Source: Mallotus nudiflorus
Lineage: Eukaryota > Streptophyta > Magnoliopsida > Malpighiales > Euphorbiaceae
Length of the DNA: 64,000 nucleotides
Direction of reading: 5' to 3'
Assembly: GCA_947683625.1 (NCBI GenBank)
Contig: CANTUR010000280.1
Span: 62,001-126,000 of the forward strand
In this document: positions 34,110-46,400 of the stretch, piece by piece
Layout: every line of letters begins with the position of its first letter
Numbering within the stretch: the first letter of the stretch is position 1
The notes under the pieces: generated by a model
Told to the model about the DNA's origin: nothing
What the model saw: the letters and a program-made list of their open reading frames with translations, nothing else
The model's database searches: none
Position numbers and translations under genes: made by a program

Positions 34110-37100
34110 GATAAATGATGGAGTATTATACTAAATTATTAACCTTATCAAAATACTTAGTGCATAATAACTAATAAGCAAATTAATGAAAAAAAATATA
34201 CAAAGAGAAAGAGGTGAGATGTGGATAGCTAATCCGGGAGAAAAAAGAGAAAATGAAAGGTGAGATATACAATGTTGGAAAAACCAAGTCAAAAAGTTAA
34301 ATTTAAAAATAGTGACAAGAAAAAATAAGAAAAAGTTATATTATTGAGGCTTTCTAAAAGAATTATAATAATGGAGTTACTTTTATCAAGTGGATATCTA
34401 TCCACATTTGTCTGTTTATCTATGGTTGTTTGTTTGCTTGTAGGCCTTCTTTTATCTCAGCTCCTTCTCTATATAAGGAGCTTTCTGTCTCAGTTGAAAG
34501 GCAGAACCCCTCTTGTAAAAATTTTCTTGCAAAAATGGTGGGAAAGCTAGCAAACTGGTATATTTCTCTGAATGTTTATGCTAGAACCCAGTTGATGGAT
34601 GTCACATCACCGGAAGATTTCCTAGGACTCTTGCATTATGAGTTCTTAGGAAAATGGGATGATGGGAAAAGGTCCAATTTACACCTCAAGTTTTGTGCCC
34701 TAATCCCAAATTAGCACCTCAGATTTTTTTTTCACCAATCAAAACTCTATGTTTGAAAAGTAGAGTATATTAGAACTTGCCATAGTGACAAGGTAGTCTT
34801 TTTGTATTTTAGATATGCAGCTCTCTTGTGTATATAGTTGTCTACTGTGTGTAGACTTACACTGGACTAGTAGGATACATTTTTATCATTCGGCGTATAA
34901 TTTTGTACATATTTGAGTTGTGTCTCGTGCCTTAATCTTCTGTATTTTGGATAAATATATCTTAAATACTGAAGTCATGAAATATTAATATATATGTTCC
35001 CCTAGCTTAGTCTTCGCGGCCATTATGTTTTATCTGTGGAAATTAGGAAATAGTTACTAAAATCCTCTGCCTTAGTCTTTACGGCCAGGCATTAATTGAT
35101 CGATTGAAACAGCCAACTGCGCGTTATGTATTTTTATTTTGTCAAAGATTACAATTAATAGTTCCACAAAGAGAAAAATAAACTCAAATTATTCTAATTC
35201 AGGTTAATTATTAATACATGAATTAGATTTTGATTATAGATGGACAGAGGAGAGAGTTCGTTCACTTTCGTGCAAGTGTTATGTTTCATTAAGGCTAGTT
35301 GGTATCGAAAAATTACATTTTTATATCATTTTTCATAAATTTGATTTTAAAATTTTGTAAAAGTATCCTAATTTGTATAATTTTGAGGTAATTTGACATC
35401 TATATCTCTTACCAATAGTATCTTGCATTATTTTCCCCTTAAAAGTATATATTTACTTCGATAGAAATTAAATATCTTCATTTTGTTTTTTGCCTATGAT
35501 TTTTCATTACTTTGCTTTTGTTATTTTTTAATTTTTTGTGTTTCTTTTTTTTTTATTATATGCGATAAAGTATTTTAACAAAGCTATTTTGTAGAGTAAG
35601 ATTTTGTGTTACAACCGGATTTAGATTTTGTGTTACAACCGAATTTATGTTTTATATTGTAATGTGTCGTATGTTATTGCAGATTTTATGAAAAGTTGTA
35701 CTAACAATTAAAATGTTTATTAAAATTTCAATTTCCCATATACCACGAAAACTTGTACTAAACAAAACCGTTAAAAGCTTATCAAGCAAAACTATAATGT
35801 GCCATTTCATTCACTTAAAATTGTGTTAAATTAGTGGGCATCTATGCATGTGGTCTCTTAATCACCTACTAATGCTAAACAAGGAAGCTTATCAAGCAAA
35901 ACTATATTTATTATTATTATTTTTAAGTTGGTCAAGAAAATAAAATTGTTGGTATTGCTTTATTGAGTTGATAGAATTGAGTAGTTATTTGAGAAGCTCT
36001 AACGGGCTACTATATATCTTGCTAGCATTTCGTTGTCTGTTTTTTATACCTGTCTTCACTTGGTTTGTCTAGCAAATGTAATGAAATTTAATCAGAGTGA
36101 ATATAATTTAATATCTAAATTTCAATAATATTTTTTTAAAATGTAATTTTCATGTGTGAAATATATTGAAGTTAGTATGTGTATTGTGTGGTTCGTGCAA
36201 ATTTGATACAAGAAAGTGAGAAACCAAGCAAATTACTATATAATCAATCACAAATGTATATGATGTGTATGATTGAAACCTTTACAATCTTAACAAAGAA
36301 AAATACGCAACAATAAGCTTTTCTATCAATTTATGGCCGTGGAGACTAAGGCAGGAAGTTTTGATATCTAGTTCCTGATTTCCACAAATAGAGCATACCC
36401 CATATATTTGGAGAAAGTTGCAATCAATAGACTTCTTCTAACCCTTCCTATAGCCCTGAAATGAAAGGAACGGTCATGTAGTTCTTAACTATTAATGATT
36501 TAAATCCTAGCAAATCCTAGTTATTTCTTTTAAAGCTTGTGACAGTAATTCGAGTCGAGTTTGAATATTATAAAATATATATTTTTTATATTTAAAATTT
36601 TTATTTAATTATTTAAGTCGAGTTGAGTTTATAAATTATTTAATTTGAGTTGAGCTTGAACTTCAAAAAAAACTTTATCAAGTTCGAATTTCAAGTTTGA
36701 AAGTCGAATTAAACTCAAATTTGATAATATATCAACTCAACTCGATTCCATTACAACTATATTTGAAATTTGAATAAAATTTGTAACAAGTCACATCGCT
36801 ATAAATTTTTATACCAATACCCTTGAGGTAGGTATGATATTAAATCTTGACAAGAAAATTTTCCAATACTATTTTTATACATCTCCCAAAATTATTAGTA
36901 ACAAAATTTTCATCATTAACATACTACTTGAAAATCTTCAATTAACGAAGTGAGAACATAAAGAAAAAAGAAGTATCAAGTTAATTTAGAAAGACATTTT
37001 GAGAGGTAAAATTAGCAGATAAGACTTGGATGTGTTCTAAACCCTTTACATTGGGACCATATACAAGACAGATATGTGTTTCTGCAATGTGTTGAAATCG

Positions 37101-37541
37101 ATGGTCGACGTTGGCCATATGTTTCATGTACAGTAAGTCATGAAGTATTAATATATTCCACTAGTCATGAAGTATCAACATCCTTTGGCTTAGCTAACTT
37201 TTTCCACAAGCAGAAAAATGAAATCAGATTATTCTAATTAATTGGTTGTAATTCATAAGAACTCGGAGATTATCATTAATCTCAACTATTTCTTTTTTGT
37301 ATTTAAAATAATCAAAAGCACTTTATCCACATGAAACAAGTTTTTTTGTTAGGAAAGAATTTTATCAATTATAATTTAGAAAAAAATTGATAAAATATAA
37401 AATGCACACACTCCAAAAATTGATCAAAATTAATTATTCGTTAATTACATCTCATCTCACATCTCACATCTCAAAAAAAATTCCAATTATAACTTTCAAA
37501 AAAAAAAAGTCTCAGCAATTTCGTTTTCTTGAGTTTTAGCC
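33235..37541 (+). repeat. Segmental duplication, copy 2: 5' flank of the split RLP pseudogene
   Basis: Co-linear with 2430-6826. It lacks the hAT MITE, carries the 36395-36453 block inverted, has extra sequence near 34375-34660, 34781-35048 and 37026-37140, and lacks the TATA-containing block just before the start codon. It contains the sister of the unknown 89-codon ORF (33714-33983) and TA runs near 33558 and 34066. Confidence 0.85.
34375..34660 (+). other. Foreign insert, possible endogenous pararetrovirus fragment
   Basis: Copy 1 lacks this stretch; the duplicate resumes at 'gatgggaaaaggtcc'. It has a promoter-like CTCTATATAAGGAG (about 34469) followed 60-70 bp later by an open frame with motifs such as ANWYISLN and TSPEDFLGLLH. 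These loosely resemble coat-protein regions of endogenous caulimovirids. The frame is short and I could not confirm the match. It may instead come from another retroelement. Confidence 0.22.
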
Positions 37542-39976
37542 ATGGGGTCTTTCATTTGGCGCTTTCAATTTCTCTCCTTTGTGCTGTTTCTGTTGCACTT
37601 TCAAGCATTTTCTTCTTCACTTGTCTTTTCAAATTCCTCCTCTTCACCATTATTTCTCTGCCATCATGATGAGAGCCTTGCCTTAATCCTTTTCAAAAAA
37701 TCATTCTCCATTGATGAGTATGCTCCCGAATATAAGGATCCTTCTATATATAAGAATGCTTATCCGAAGACAGAGAGCTAGAAAGAAGGTACAGACTACT
37801 GCTTGAGTGGGATGGGGTGATTTGTGACGTGGAAACAGGTTATGTAATATGCCTTAACCTTTCTAGCAATATGCTTTCTAGTACCTTCCCTTCCAATAGC
37901 TCTCTTTTCTTCCTTTCTCATCTTCAAACTCTTGATCTCTCCGGTAATAATTTCAAAGGTTCTGATATATCATCTCATTTTAGCTAGTTTTCGTATCTGA
38001 CACATCTTAACCTGAGTTACTCGAGCTTTCTTGATAAAGTTTCATCACAAATATCTCTTTTATCTAGTCTGGTTTCACTTGATCTATCACTAGAAAACCA
38101 TTTCTTTTTCTAAGCTTGCTGAAAATCTAACCATGCTGAGAGAATTGGATTTGAGCAAAGTAGACATGTCTTTGGTTGCATCTGATTCCTTCATAAGTCT
38201 GTCGTCTTCTTTGTTAGATCTTGGGCTAAGCAACTGTGGATTGAGACAAAATTTCTTAAAATATATTGGTTTACCCATTAATTTGGCTTCTCTTGATCTC
38301 AGTGGGAATTATGTTCTATTACTAGAAGCCGCTTCTTTTTCTAAGCTTGTTGGAAATCTAACCAGGTTGAGAAATTTTGATTTGACCTCCATAGAAATGT
38401 CTTTGGTTACACCTCATTCCTTGCTGAACCTTTCTTCTTCTCTGTCATCACTTAGTCTTGGGTATTGTGGATTGCGTGGAGAACTCCCAGGTGCCATACT
38501 TCAACTGCCAAACCTCCAATATCTAGATTTTGGGGGCAATCAAAACATCACTTCCATTTTACCACCAATGTCCAATAGGAGTAGTTTCCTTCATTACTTA
38601 GATACTCTTTCACTCAATTTTCGATTCATTCCCTTACGGATTTTTTCAATAACTTCGGCTCATTAGAAGTACTGGATATTGAAAGCTGCAATTTTGTAGG
38701 GTTAAATCTTGCACCACTTGGTAACCTAACACAACTTAGTGAGTTGATTCTTATAGGTAACAATTTCAATGGTGCTGAGATTCCGTCCTCCTTTGGAAAC
38801 CTTGTGAAGCTGCCTTCATTAGACCTCTCATATTCCAATTTCAATGGTCAGATCCCCTCCTCTTTATGCAACCTTTCTCACCTCTCCACATTAGATATCA
38901 ATGACAACCATCTCATAGGTCAGATCCCCTCCTCTTTAGGCAACCTTTCTCACCTCTCTACATTATATATCTAGGACAACCATCTCATACGTCAGATCCC
39001 CTCCTCTTTAGGCAACCTTACTCAGCTCTCTTCGTTAGATCTTAGTCAAAACAATCTCAATGGTCAAATTCCCTCCTCTTTAGGCAACCTTTCTCACCTC
39101 TCTACATTAGATATCAGTGACAACAATCTCAGAGGTCAGCCCTCCTCTTTAGGCAACCTTTCTCACCTCTCTACATTAGATATCAGTCACAACTATCTCA
39201 TAGGTCAGATCCCCTCCTCTTTAGGCAACCTTACTGAGCTCTCTTCGTTAGATCTTAGTTAAAACAATCTCAATGGTCAAATTCCCTCCTCTTGAGGCAA
39301 CCTTTCTCAACTCTCTACATTAGATATCAGTGACAACCATCTCATAGGTCAAATTCCCTCCTCTTTAGGCAACCTTACTCAACACTTTATTTTACATCTT
39401 GGAAACAACAATCTCAATGGTTAAATTCCCACATCCTTAGGAAACCTTAAGCAGCTATCAAAGTTGAATCTTCAAAACAATAGTCTTAGTGGTTCAATTC
39501 CTAATTCTTTTGCAAACCTTAGCCAACTTGGTGACTTAGATGTATCAAACAATCAATTGATGGGCTCTATCCTTGTTCAATTAAGTGAATTAGTAACTCT
39601 GTTATATATTGATTTATCCAATAACTTTCTAAATGGAACAATACCTGAATTTGCAACTTTGAACCTTTATAATAACCAACTCAATGGTTGGATATGTCAA
39701 TTTCGACCCTTTCCAACTGGAAGGATAGGTCAATTTCAGCCCATTCCATCAATGGAGCATATTACTTTAAGCAATAACAAGTTACACGGCACAATTCCAA
39801 ATTCATTTTATAAACTTATTGGCTTGAAAGCTCTTATTCTATTATCAAATGATAAATTGATGCGAGAGATTCCTTCTTCTATTTGTAATCTAGAATCCCT
39901 TCAAATTCTCAACTTGTCCAACAATAGTTTAAGTGGTTCCCTACTAAAATTTTTTGGAGAATTTAGTAGTGATAAT
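37542..39976 (+). pseudogene. RLP pseudogene, 5' part (duplicate of the intact gene)
   Basis: The sister of the gene at 6827. The signal peptide and N-terminus are almost the same (MGSFIWRFQFLSFVLFLLHF), then a TAG replaces the Trp codon of 'TESWKEG' near 37780 and a 1-bp deletion follows in the LRRNT near 37805. It has one 231-bp module fewer and an expanded 72-bp LRR array. Stops lie in the array near 38973, 39257, 39293 and 39423. The copy is cut at 39976 by the gypsy insertion and continues at 50256. The TATA block is missing upstream. Confidence 0.93.
38846..39418 (+). repeat. Expanded 72-bp LRR array, eight units
   Basis: Units start at 38846, 38918, 38990, 39062, 39134, 39203, 39275 and 39347. 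All are 72 bp except one of 69 bp (in-frame 3-bp loss). Two unit types alternate: 'SHLSTLDIS' and 'TQLSSLDLS'. The intact paralogue has four units at the same place. Confidence 0.92.
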
Positions 39977-40367
39977 TGATTTCCAGAACTCTTGGGCTTA
40001 GTATCTTACAATCCACTAACAGAAGGCAAGGTGAGAGGTGGGGAGAGTCCCCACGAACACTCTGATGCTTAAGTTAGAGAACAGAAGTAGGGAGAATACA
40101 GGATAGCTAGAATATGTGAGAATGAGATGCCCCTTTATGAGGGGGATAAGGTTCTATATATAGCAATACTCTAACCTGGAAGGAGTCAGATTCCTTATGA
40201 GATAGTGAATTATAATATTGGTAGGAGAGTGTGCCTTCTTTGATTAGGATTCTTCTTTGGGGTAGTCCCTATTCCGGACAGATCCTGTCTTCTTCCTGAT
40301 TTAGGTGTCTCTTGTTTAGAAGATAAAGAGCCCTTAATTAGGCGGGAACATATTAGACAGTATCAAA
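39977..40367 (-). repeat. Gypsy LTR (3' LTR of the element)
   Basis: Matches 49863-50255. It starts TGATTTCC on + and ends near 'tatcaaaa', where the partner ends ATCAAACA. Confidence 0.9.
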
Positions 40368-40683
40368 AGTCCCCGCCCGGGTGTATTTGGATATTTATGT
40401 CCGTCATGTGCGGGTTGAGTAAGGTGTTGATGCTTCCACATATGGGGTATCACACGATGATAAAAATGAGTGAGCTGAGGTGGCCAGCCTTAGTCTCAGC
40501 GAAAGAGTAGAGCTCAATGTCGAGTCTCGAGATAGTAGTTGCTGAAATGCAATCTGTAGAGCCTATATATCTACCAAGTGCATATGATCACAACAATAGA
40601 TTAACCCGTCCATTTAGAAACGATATGACAGAACTAGTCGTCACTGGATTTTTGATGCTCAGTACATTGACGTAAGGTTTTAC

Positions 40684-40985
40684 GAGCTCAAAACTCAGTA
40701 CTACAGAAGCAAACCTGAGGGTGCTAGCTTCAGTCACTGGACTTAGATGCGCGAGGCTTAGATACTCGATACATGGACGTGAGGCTTACATGCTCTGAAC
40801 CTCAGTACTATAGAAGCGACTGAGGGTGTCAGCTTCAATTGCTGGACTTAGATGTGCAAGGCTTAGATGTTTGGTACATGGACGCGAGGCTTACATGCTC
40901 GGAACCTCAGTACTACAGAAGCGACCTGAGGGTGCCAGCTTTAATCATTGGACTTAGATGCGCAAGCTTAGATGCTCGGATACCC
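40684..40985. repeat. Tandem repeat of about 112 bp next to the 3' LTR
   Basis: Nearly three units, each with 'cctcagtactayagaagcg', 'gagggtgycagctt' and 'ggacttagatgygc'. Related, more degenerate units occur at 54409-54720 in the non-autonomous element, which ties the two families together. Confidence 0.8.
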
Positions 40986-41481
40986 AGAATGGGCTGACAG
41001 TGTTGCTTGGGTGCTTTCTGAGTAGCTTGATGAAGCGGCCTAATCAAAATGTGGGGCGGGCCGACATATGGTGGCGTCGCTTTAACTCCTAGGGATTCAT
41101 AGTTTAAATCGCATGAGTTATGCATCGTTTGTATGTTAGTAAACAAAGCATTTCTGCTGCCGTTGTTCATGATCCTCGTCCAATGGGATTTTTTACCCCT
41201 AAAAGGCCCCTGATGGCCTAGGGAGGAACGCAGTAATAATGAGGGCAATTAATGGTGTGCTTCCAAATCCTTCTGTGTCTTTATAAGTACTGTTGTACTT
41301 ATCAACTCGCGTATTTTGTTTCTTTGTTTTTTATTGTTCTTGCCTTTGCTACATTGGTATTGCCTCTATTATTTTCATTTCTGCCTATCGTGATTCTAGC
41401 TTGCGGTAACCAGGTGATCTTTTTATTTTTCTTCTTCTTCTTTTTCCTTATTTCTGTTGTTGTATATTTCCCTTCTTCATT

Positions 41482-43040
41482 ATGGCCCCAAGGGAAGAAG
41501 TTAGTTCTGACCTTTTTGTCTCAAATGTAGATAGTGAGTTACTAGGGTGGTATCGAAGACAGTTCTGTATCCCGCCGATTACACCCTTCACACCGTAGAT
41601 AGGAGGTTTAGGGCCCATACCCCCTTGTTAGGGCTAAGTAAATTAGTAGTGTATTTTGACCAGCTAGAGAGGGGTTTGAAATTTCCTCTAGATCCCTTTG
41701 TGTAGGAATTTTTGAATAAGAATAACATAGTGCCTGGTCAGCTTCACCCGAATAGCTATAGGATACTGACCGGGTTCATCCAACTGATGTATGAAGAGGG
41801 GAAAGAAACCGATTTAGATGTTTTCCGATACCTATACAAGCTGACTAGAAAGAAGGGAGAGCTGATGTTTTCCCTATCGACGGTGCCTAACCATACCCTT
41901 TTCATAAAGCTTTTGGATTTCCACAAGAAGCAGAGACACCATTTTTTTATTGTAGAGCATCAGTCGAACTTCTTGGATGTCCGAAGGATGTGGTATGACG
42001 AGTATCATAAGGTGACTTAGCCTGTGAAACTTTCCGACCATGATGCAGAGATGGCTTTATAGCTATATCTCGATGGGCTTGCCGAAGCTCGATCGACGGA
42101 GGGTGTGTCTAGGAGGTACCTATGGAGAGTTTATCCGAGTCGCGTTCACTCACCTAGTACGTTTGTGTTACTTTGAGCTATATTTCTGACTTGATCTATT
42201 TTTGTGACTGTAGATGGCTGACTTTTTTGATTTTATGGGCGGGATTTCATTAGTTGATGAGCCAGCTGCTCTAGAGGAGGTTCGGGCATCTCCTTCCCCA
42301 AAACTCGAAGCTCCTACGGCACTTAAAGCTGTTCCTACAACCCCAAGGGCAAAAGAGTACTAGATATAGCATAGCAAAAATAGGTGGGTTGAAGAAAGAG
42401 GCGATTAATGGATCCGGAGTCGGATACGAAGGGGCTAGATAAGGATATTTACGTTCAGCGCCCACAGTTATCTGGGTGTCCGAATATGAGGGGCTGGATA
42501 CTGAAGTGAATGAAGCCCCCGAGTATCTCTAATAGCCAAGTGCATGATCAATACGCTGAATCGCTAAGGCTGCCTGGTGATATGTAACGTTGGTCCGATG
42601 AGGGCCCGATAGGGTTGCTCGACTCCATGATTGGTCGATTCCATGATTGGCCAGTCATTAGAAGTAAGTTAGCTTATGCTACTGATGTTATTATCATATA
42701 TGCTTCTTGCTGATGCTAACTATTTTGTTATTGATAGATGACTCAGCCCTTGCTGTTGGCGAAGGATCAGTATTTCTACCTGAAGAGCCAGTACAACCTA
42801 AAGAAAACTGAGGTGGGAACCATAGCCATCGATTTTGAGAAGAAGTTGGATAGCGCAAAGGCAGTACTAGAGCACTGCCAGACAAAACATACTGAGGCCA
42901 AGTCTGATGCTGAGGCGAATCAGAAGAAAGTTTCTGAGTTAGAACATAGCCAAGCCCAACTAACGAGGAGGATCGAAGAGCAGGACCTTCAAATTGCTGA
43001 GCTCTAAAGAAGGCTGGTGGAGCTTGAGAAATCCTGAGCG
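41482..43040 (+). pseudogene. Antisense extra ORF of the gypsy element (Transposase_28-like + coiled coil)
   Basis: Runs opposite to gag-pol. An ATG at 41482 (MAPREEVSSDLF) opens a frame that shifts and meets stops near 41620 and 41706. The conserved part (YFDQLERGLKFPLDPF, GQLHPNSYRILTGFIQLM) matches the putative gypsy-type transposon domain called Transposase_28. An intron-like GTAAGTT...TTGATAG (42664-42737) precedes a coiled-coil exon rich in Glu, Lys and Gln (42738-43005). A TATA-like CTTTATAAG (about 41278) lies upstream, suggesting its own promoter. The function of such ORFs is unknown. Confidence 0.7.
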
Positions 43041-43479
43041 AGTGATAAAAAGTCATACCAAGGAATAATAGGAGGGTTTGTCAAAGCTTATCGGGTTGAG
43101 TGTAAGAGGATCCTGCTCGTTTAAGACTCGAGACTGGATCTGGGGGCGTTGGATCAAATAATGCCGGCAAACCTTGCCAAACTTATTGCGGAGGAGGACG
43201 CTCGTCGAAAGACCAGTTCTGCTCCTGCGAGGGAGACTATAGAGGCTGCTATTGCTACTGGGTCTGTAGCGCATTTAGAGATTATTAATGAGGTTTCCCC
43301 CCCTGTTTTTAAACCTGGGGGTCCGGATGTACATATAGCAGAGTATATATGTATATGTTTTTTTGTAACCGATTACATGTAAAGGCATTTTATTAATAAA
43401 AAAAGACTTTATTAAATCATGTGTTGAATATAATCTTATTGATAGTATTTTTTGAGACAGTCTGAGTTCTAAAATTGTG

Positions 43480-46400
43480 GTAGTTCTTTGCCTCCTCTTT
43501 CTCTTAGTTTGTATGCTCCCTTGGTTGTGCTTGCCGAGATTTGGTATGGACCTTCCCAGTTTGGACTTAACTTGCCAGTTCTTAAGTTGCCTTTGCCTAC
43601 TCTTCTTAGTACCCAGTCTCCCAACTTGAATTATTTTGGGTGATGTCGTTGGCAATGGTACCGTGTCACCTTTTGTTGATCTGCTTCAACTGTGGTTACT
43701 GCTTATTCTCTCCATTACTTTAGTAGGTCTAAGCATATCCAGGTGTCAATGTTGTTGATGGTGTGATCGAGATTTTGGCTTACCCGGTAACTTGGTGAAC
43801 TAATTTCCACTAGTATTACCACGTCTATGCCATAAGTCAGCCTGAATGGTGTCTCTCCGGTGGATGATCGAGGTGTGGTTCTGTAGGCCCAGATTATGTT
43901 GTTGAGTTCTTCGACCCAATTTCCCTTTTTCTCATCAAGTGTCTTCTTTAATCCTTGTATGAGAATTCTGTTGGTGACTTTCGTTTGTTCGTTTGTCTAT
44001 GGGTGGGCTATTGAGGTGAAGCGAAGCTTTATACCGAGGTATGAGTAGAAACCTCTGAACTTATTATTATTGAACTATTTTTCGTTGTCCATAATTAAAG
44101 TGTGGGGGATGCCGAACCTGTAAATGATCTCCTTCCAAAAGAAGTGTTGTATCTGAGCTTCTATAATGGTTGGGACTACCCCTACTTCTACCCACTTAGT
44201 GAAATGGTCAATAGCCATAATTAAAAACTTTTTCTGTGAGGTAGAGGGAGGGAAAGGACCAAGGATGTCCATCCCCCACATAGCGAATAGCCAAGGGTTA
44301 CCGATGGAATGCAGGGGGCAGGAAGGCTTGTGATTGAGTTAAGCATAGTATTGGCACTAGGGACATGCTTACGTTAGCTGCTGGGCATCGTTAGACATGG
44401 TGGGCTAATAGTACCCTCGGAGTAGTGCCTTTCGAGTGAGCTCATAATGGGATTCATGCGCTCCACAAATTCCTTTGTGGATCTCCCGGAGTATGTAATT
44501 TCCTTCCTCTGGTGAAACACACTTGGACTATAGTTGTGAAAGGGTTTTTCAGTAGAGTTCCCCTTGATGGATGGAATAGTGGGCTGCTTTAGTTTTGAGC
44601 TTCCGAGCCTACAGTTTGTCTTCTGGGAGTATTCCGTGCTCCAGGTATTGCATTATTGGTTGCATCCATTCTAAGACTACTTGAGTCTCTAAAACTTCGG
44701 GGTCTTCTATGCTAGGGTTGGTTAGCAACTTAGTGAAATTCATATCCTTGAATGCTTGACTGTTTTTAGCTACAGACTTGGCTAGGAAGTCGGCCTCATT
44801 GTTTTCTTCCCTAAGAATTTGGATGATCTCCCATTGGCCTCTATCCCATTCAATGTATTGCAAGAACTGCCTGGCTTTGTCTACGTACTTGGCAATGTAG
44901 GTGTCTTTGACTTGGAATGTTCCACTGACTTAGTTGATGACCAATTAGAAGTTTGAGTATATGATCAGGTGTTCAGCCCTGACTTCGGTGGCTAACTTCA
45001 ATCCTGTAATGAGTGCTTCATACTCAGCTGTATTGTTGGTTGCGTTGTACTTAATACAGACTGCGTATCGGATGTGAACCTTATGTGGTCCTCTGAGGAT
45101 TATTCTAGCACCAAAACCTTGAGCTGAGGATGCTCCGTTAACATAGAGCTTCCATTCCGGTGCTTTGGTTAAGGTTATGTCTTCCGAAGCCATTTATTGC
45201 ATGAAATCTACTAATGCATGTGGTTTCATCTGCTATCGGGGCTCGTAGTCAATATCAAATTCACCTAGTAATATCGACTACTGTACTAGCCTGCCAGAGG
45301 TCTCCAATCTTTGTAAGATTTTTTACAGCGGGAAACAGGATTAGACGATGATATGGTGAGCTTAGAAGTAATATCAAAGCTTTCGAGAGGCATGGACCAC
45401 AACCATATGTCACATACTCAGCTTTTGTGGGAGAACTATACTCCCTGACCCAAGAATTTGTTGACCTATGCAAGACTCTTCTAAGTGAGGTTCAAGAGCT
45501 TCATAGGGAAATTGAAGCCATCCGTCGAGGCAATCCACCCTTAACAAGTGCTGCCTCAATAAGCACTTCGACCCCACATGGCTTAAAGGTACTGAAACAA
45601 GCCATGTAAATGGTGTACGCAATGCCACTATGGTGGAAAATTTCTTGTAGAGCCTAGAACAATATTTTGAGGCAATGAACGTCAAGGATGATTTCTCAAG
45701 GATCAACAATGTTGCCATCTTCCTTAAGGATGCCACCCAACTATGGTGGAGGCGAAAACACACCGAAAGGGAGAAGGGGATTTGTGTGATTGATACTTGG
45801 GAGCAGTTCAAGGCTAAAATACGTAAGCAATTTGTGCCCCATAATGCCAATGATGAGGTGCTAAGCAAACTTTGACATTTGAGGCAAATCGGTAGCATTT
45901 CAGACTACGTTAAGGAGTTCACTACCTTGATGCTTGAAGCCACTAAACTGTCTGACCAACAACACCTATTTAACTTTAAAGATAGGCTAAAGGATTGGGC
46001 AAAAATGGAGCTTGATTGAAGGAATGTCAAGACCCTCGATGAAGCAATTACTGCCGCAGAGTCCATTTGTAACTATGCTACCCAAGCTAAGGGAAGACAA
46101 CCTAACTCTAGCAAAAGTGGGGGAGATAAGGAGGTCTCTTCGGATGATGATGAGAATTTATGAAGAAATCTAATAAAGCCTCACATTTACTCTCATTCAA
46201 GTGCTGTCTAATTTACGTCCCAAACCTCTTATTGCCTACTTGCTCACTTATATTCCATTGCGTTCTTACTTAGTTCTACTTTACCCACATTGTAGACTAA
46301 GTGTCGTGCATCTTAGCTAACCTTAAAGGCTGAGTATGTGACACATGGCTAGCTTGTCCAACATGGGATACCGAATTTTAGGTCCTCGGAGCATTTTACT

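Noticed and set aside
43275..43655. 126-codon - strand frame as a gene
   Set aside because: The neighbouring frame gives the integrase C-terminal motif GKLSPNWEGPY, so this frame is a shadow of a degenerate integrase end.
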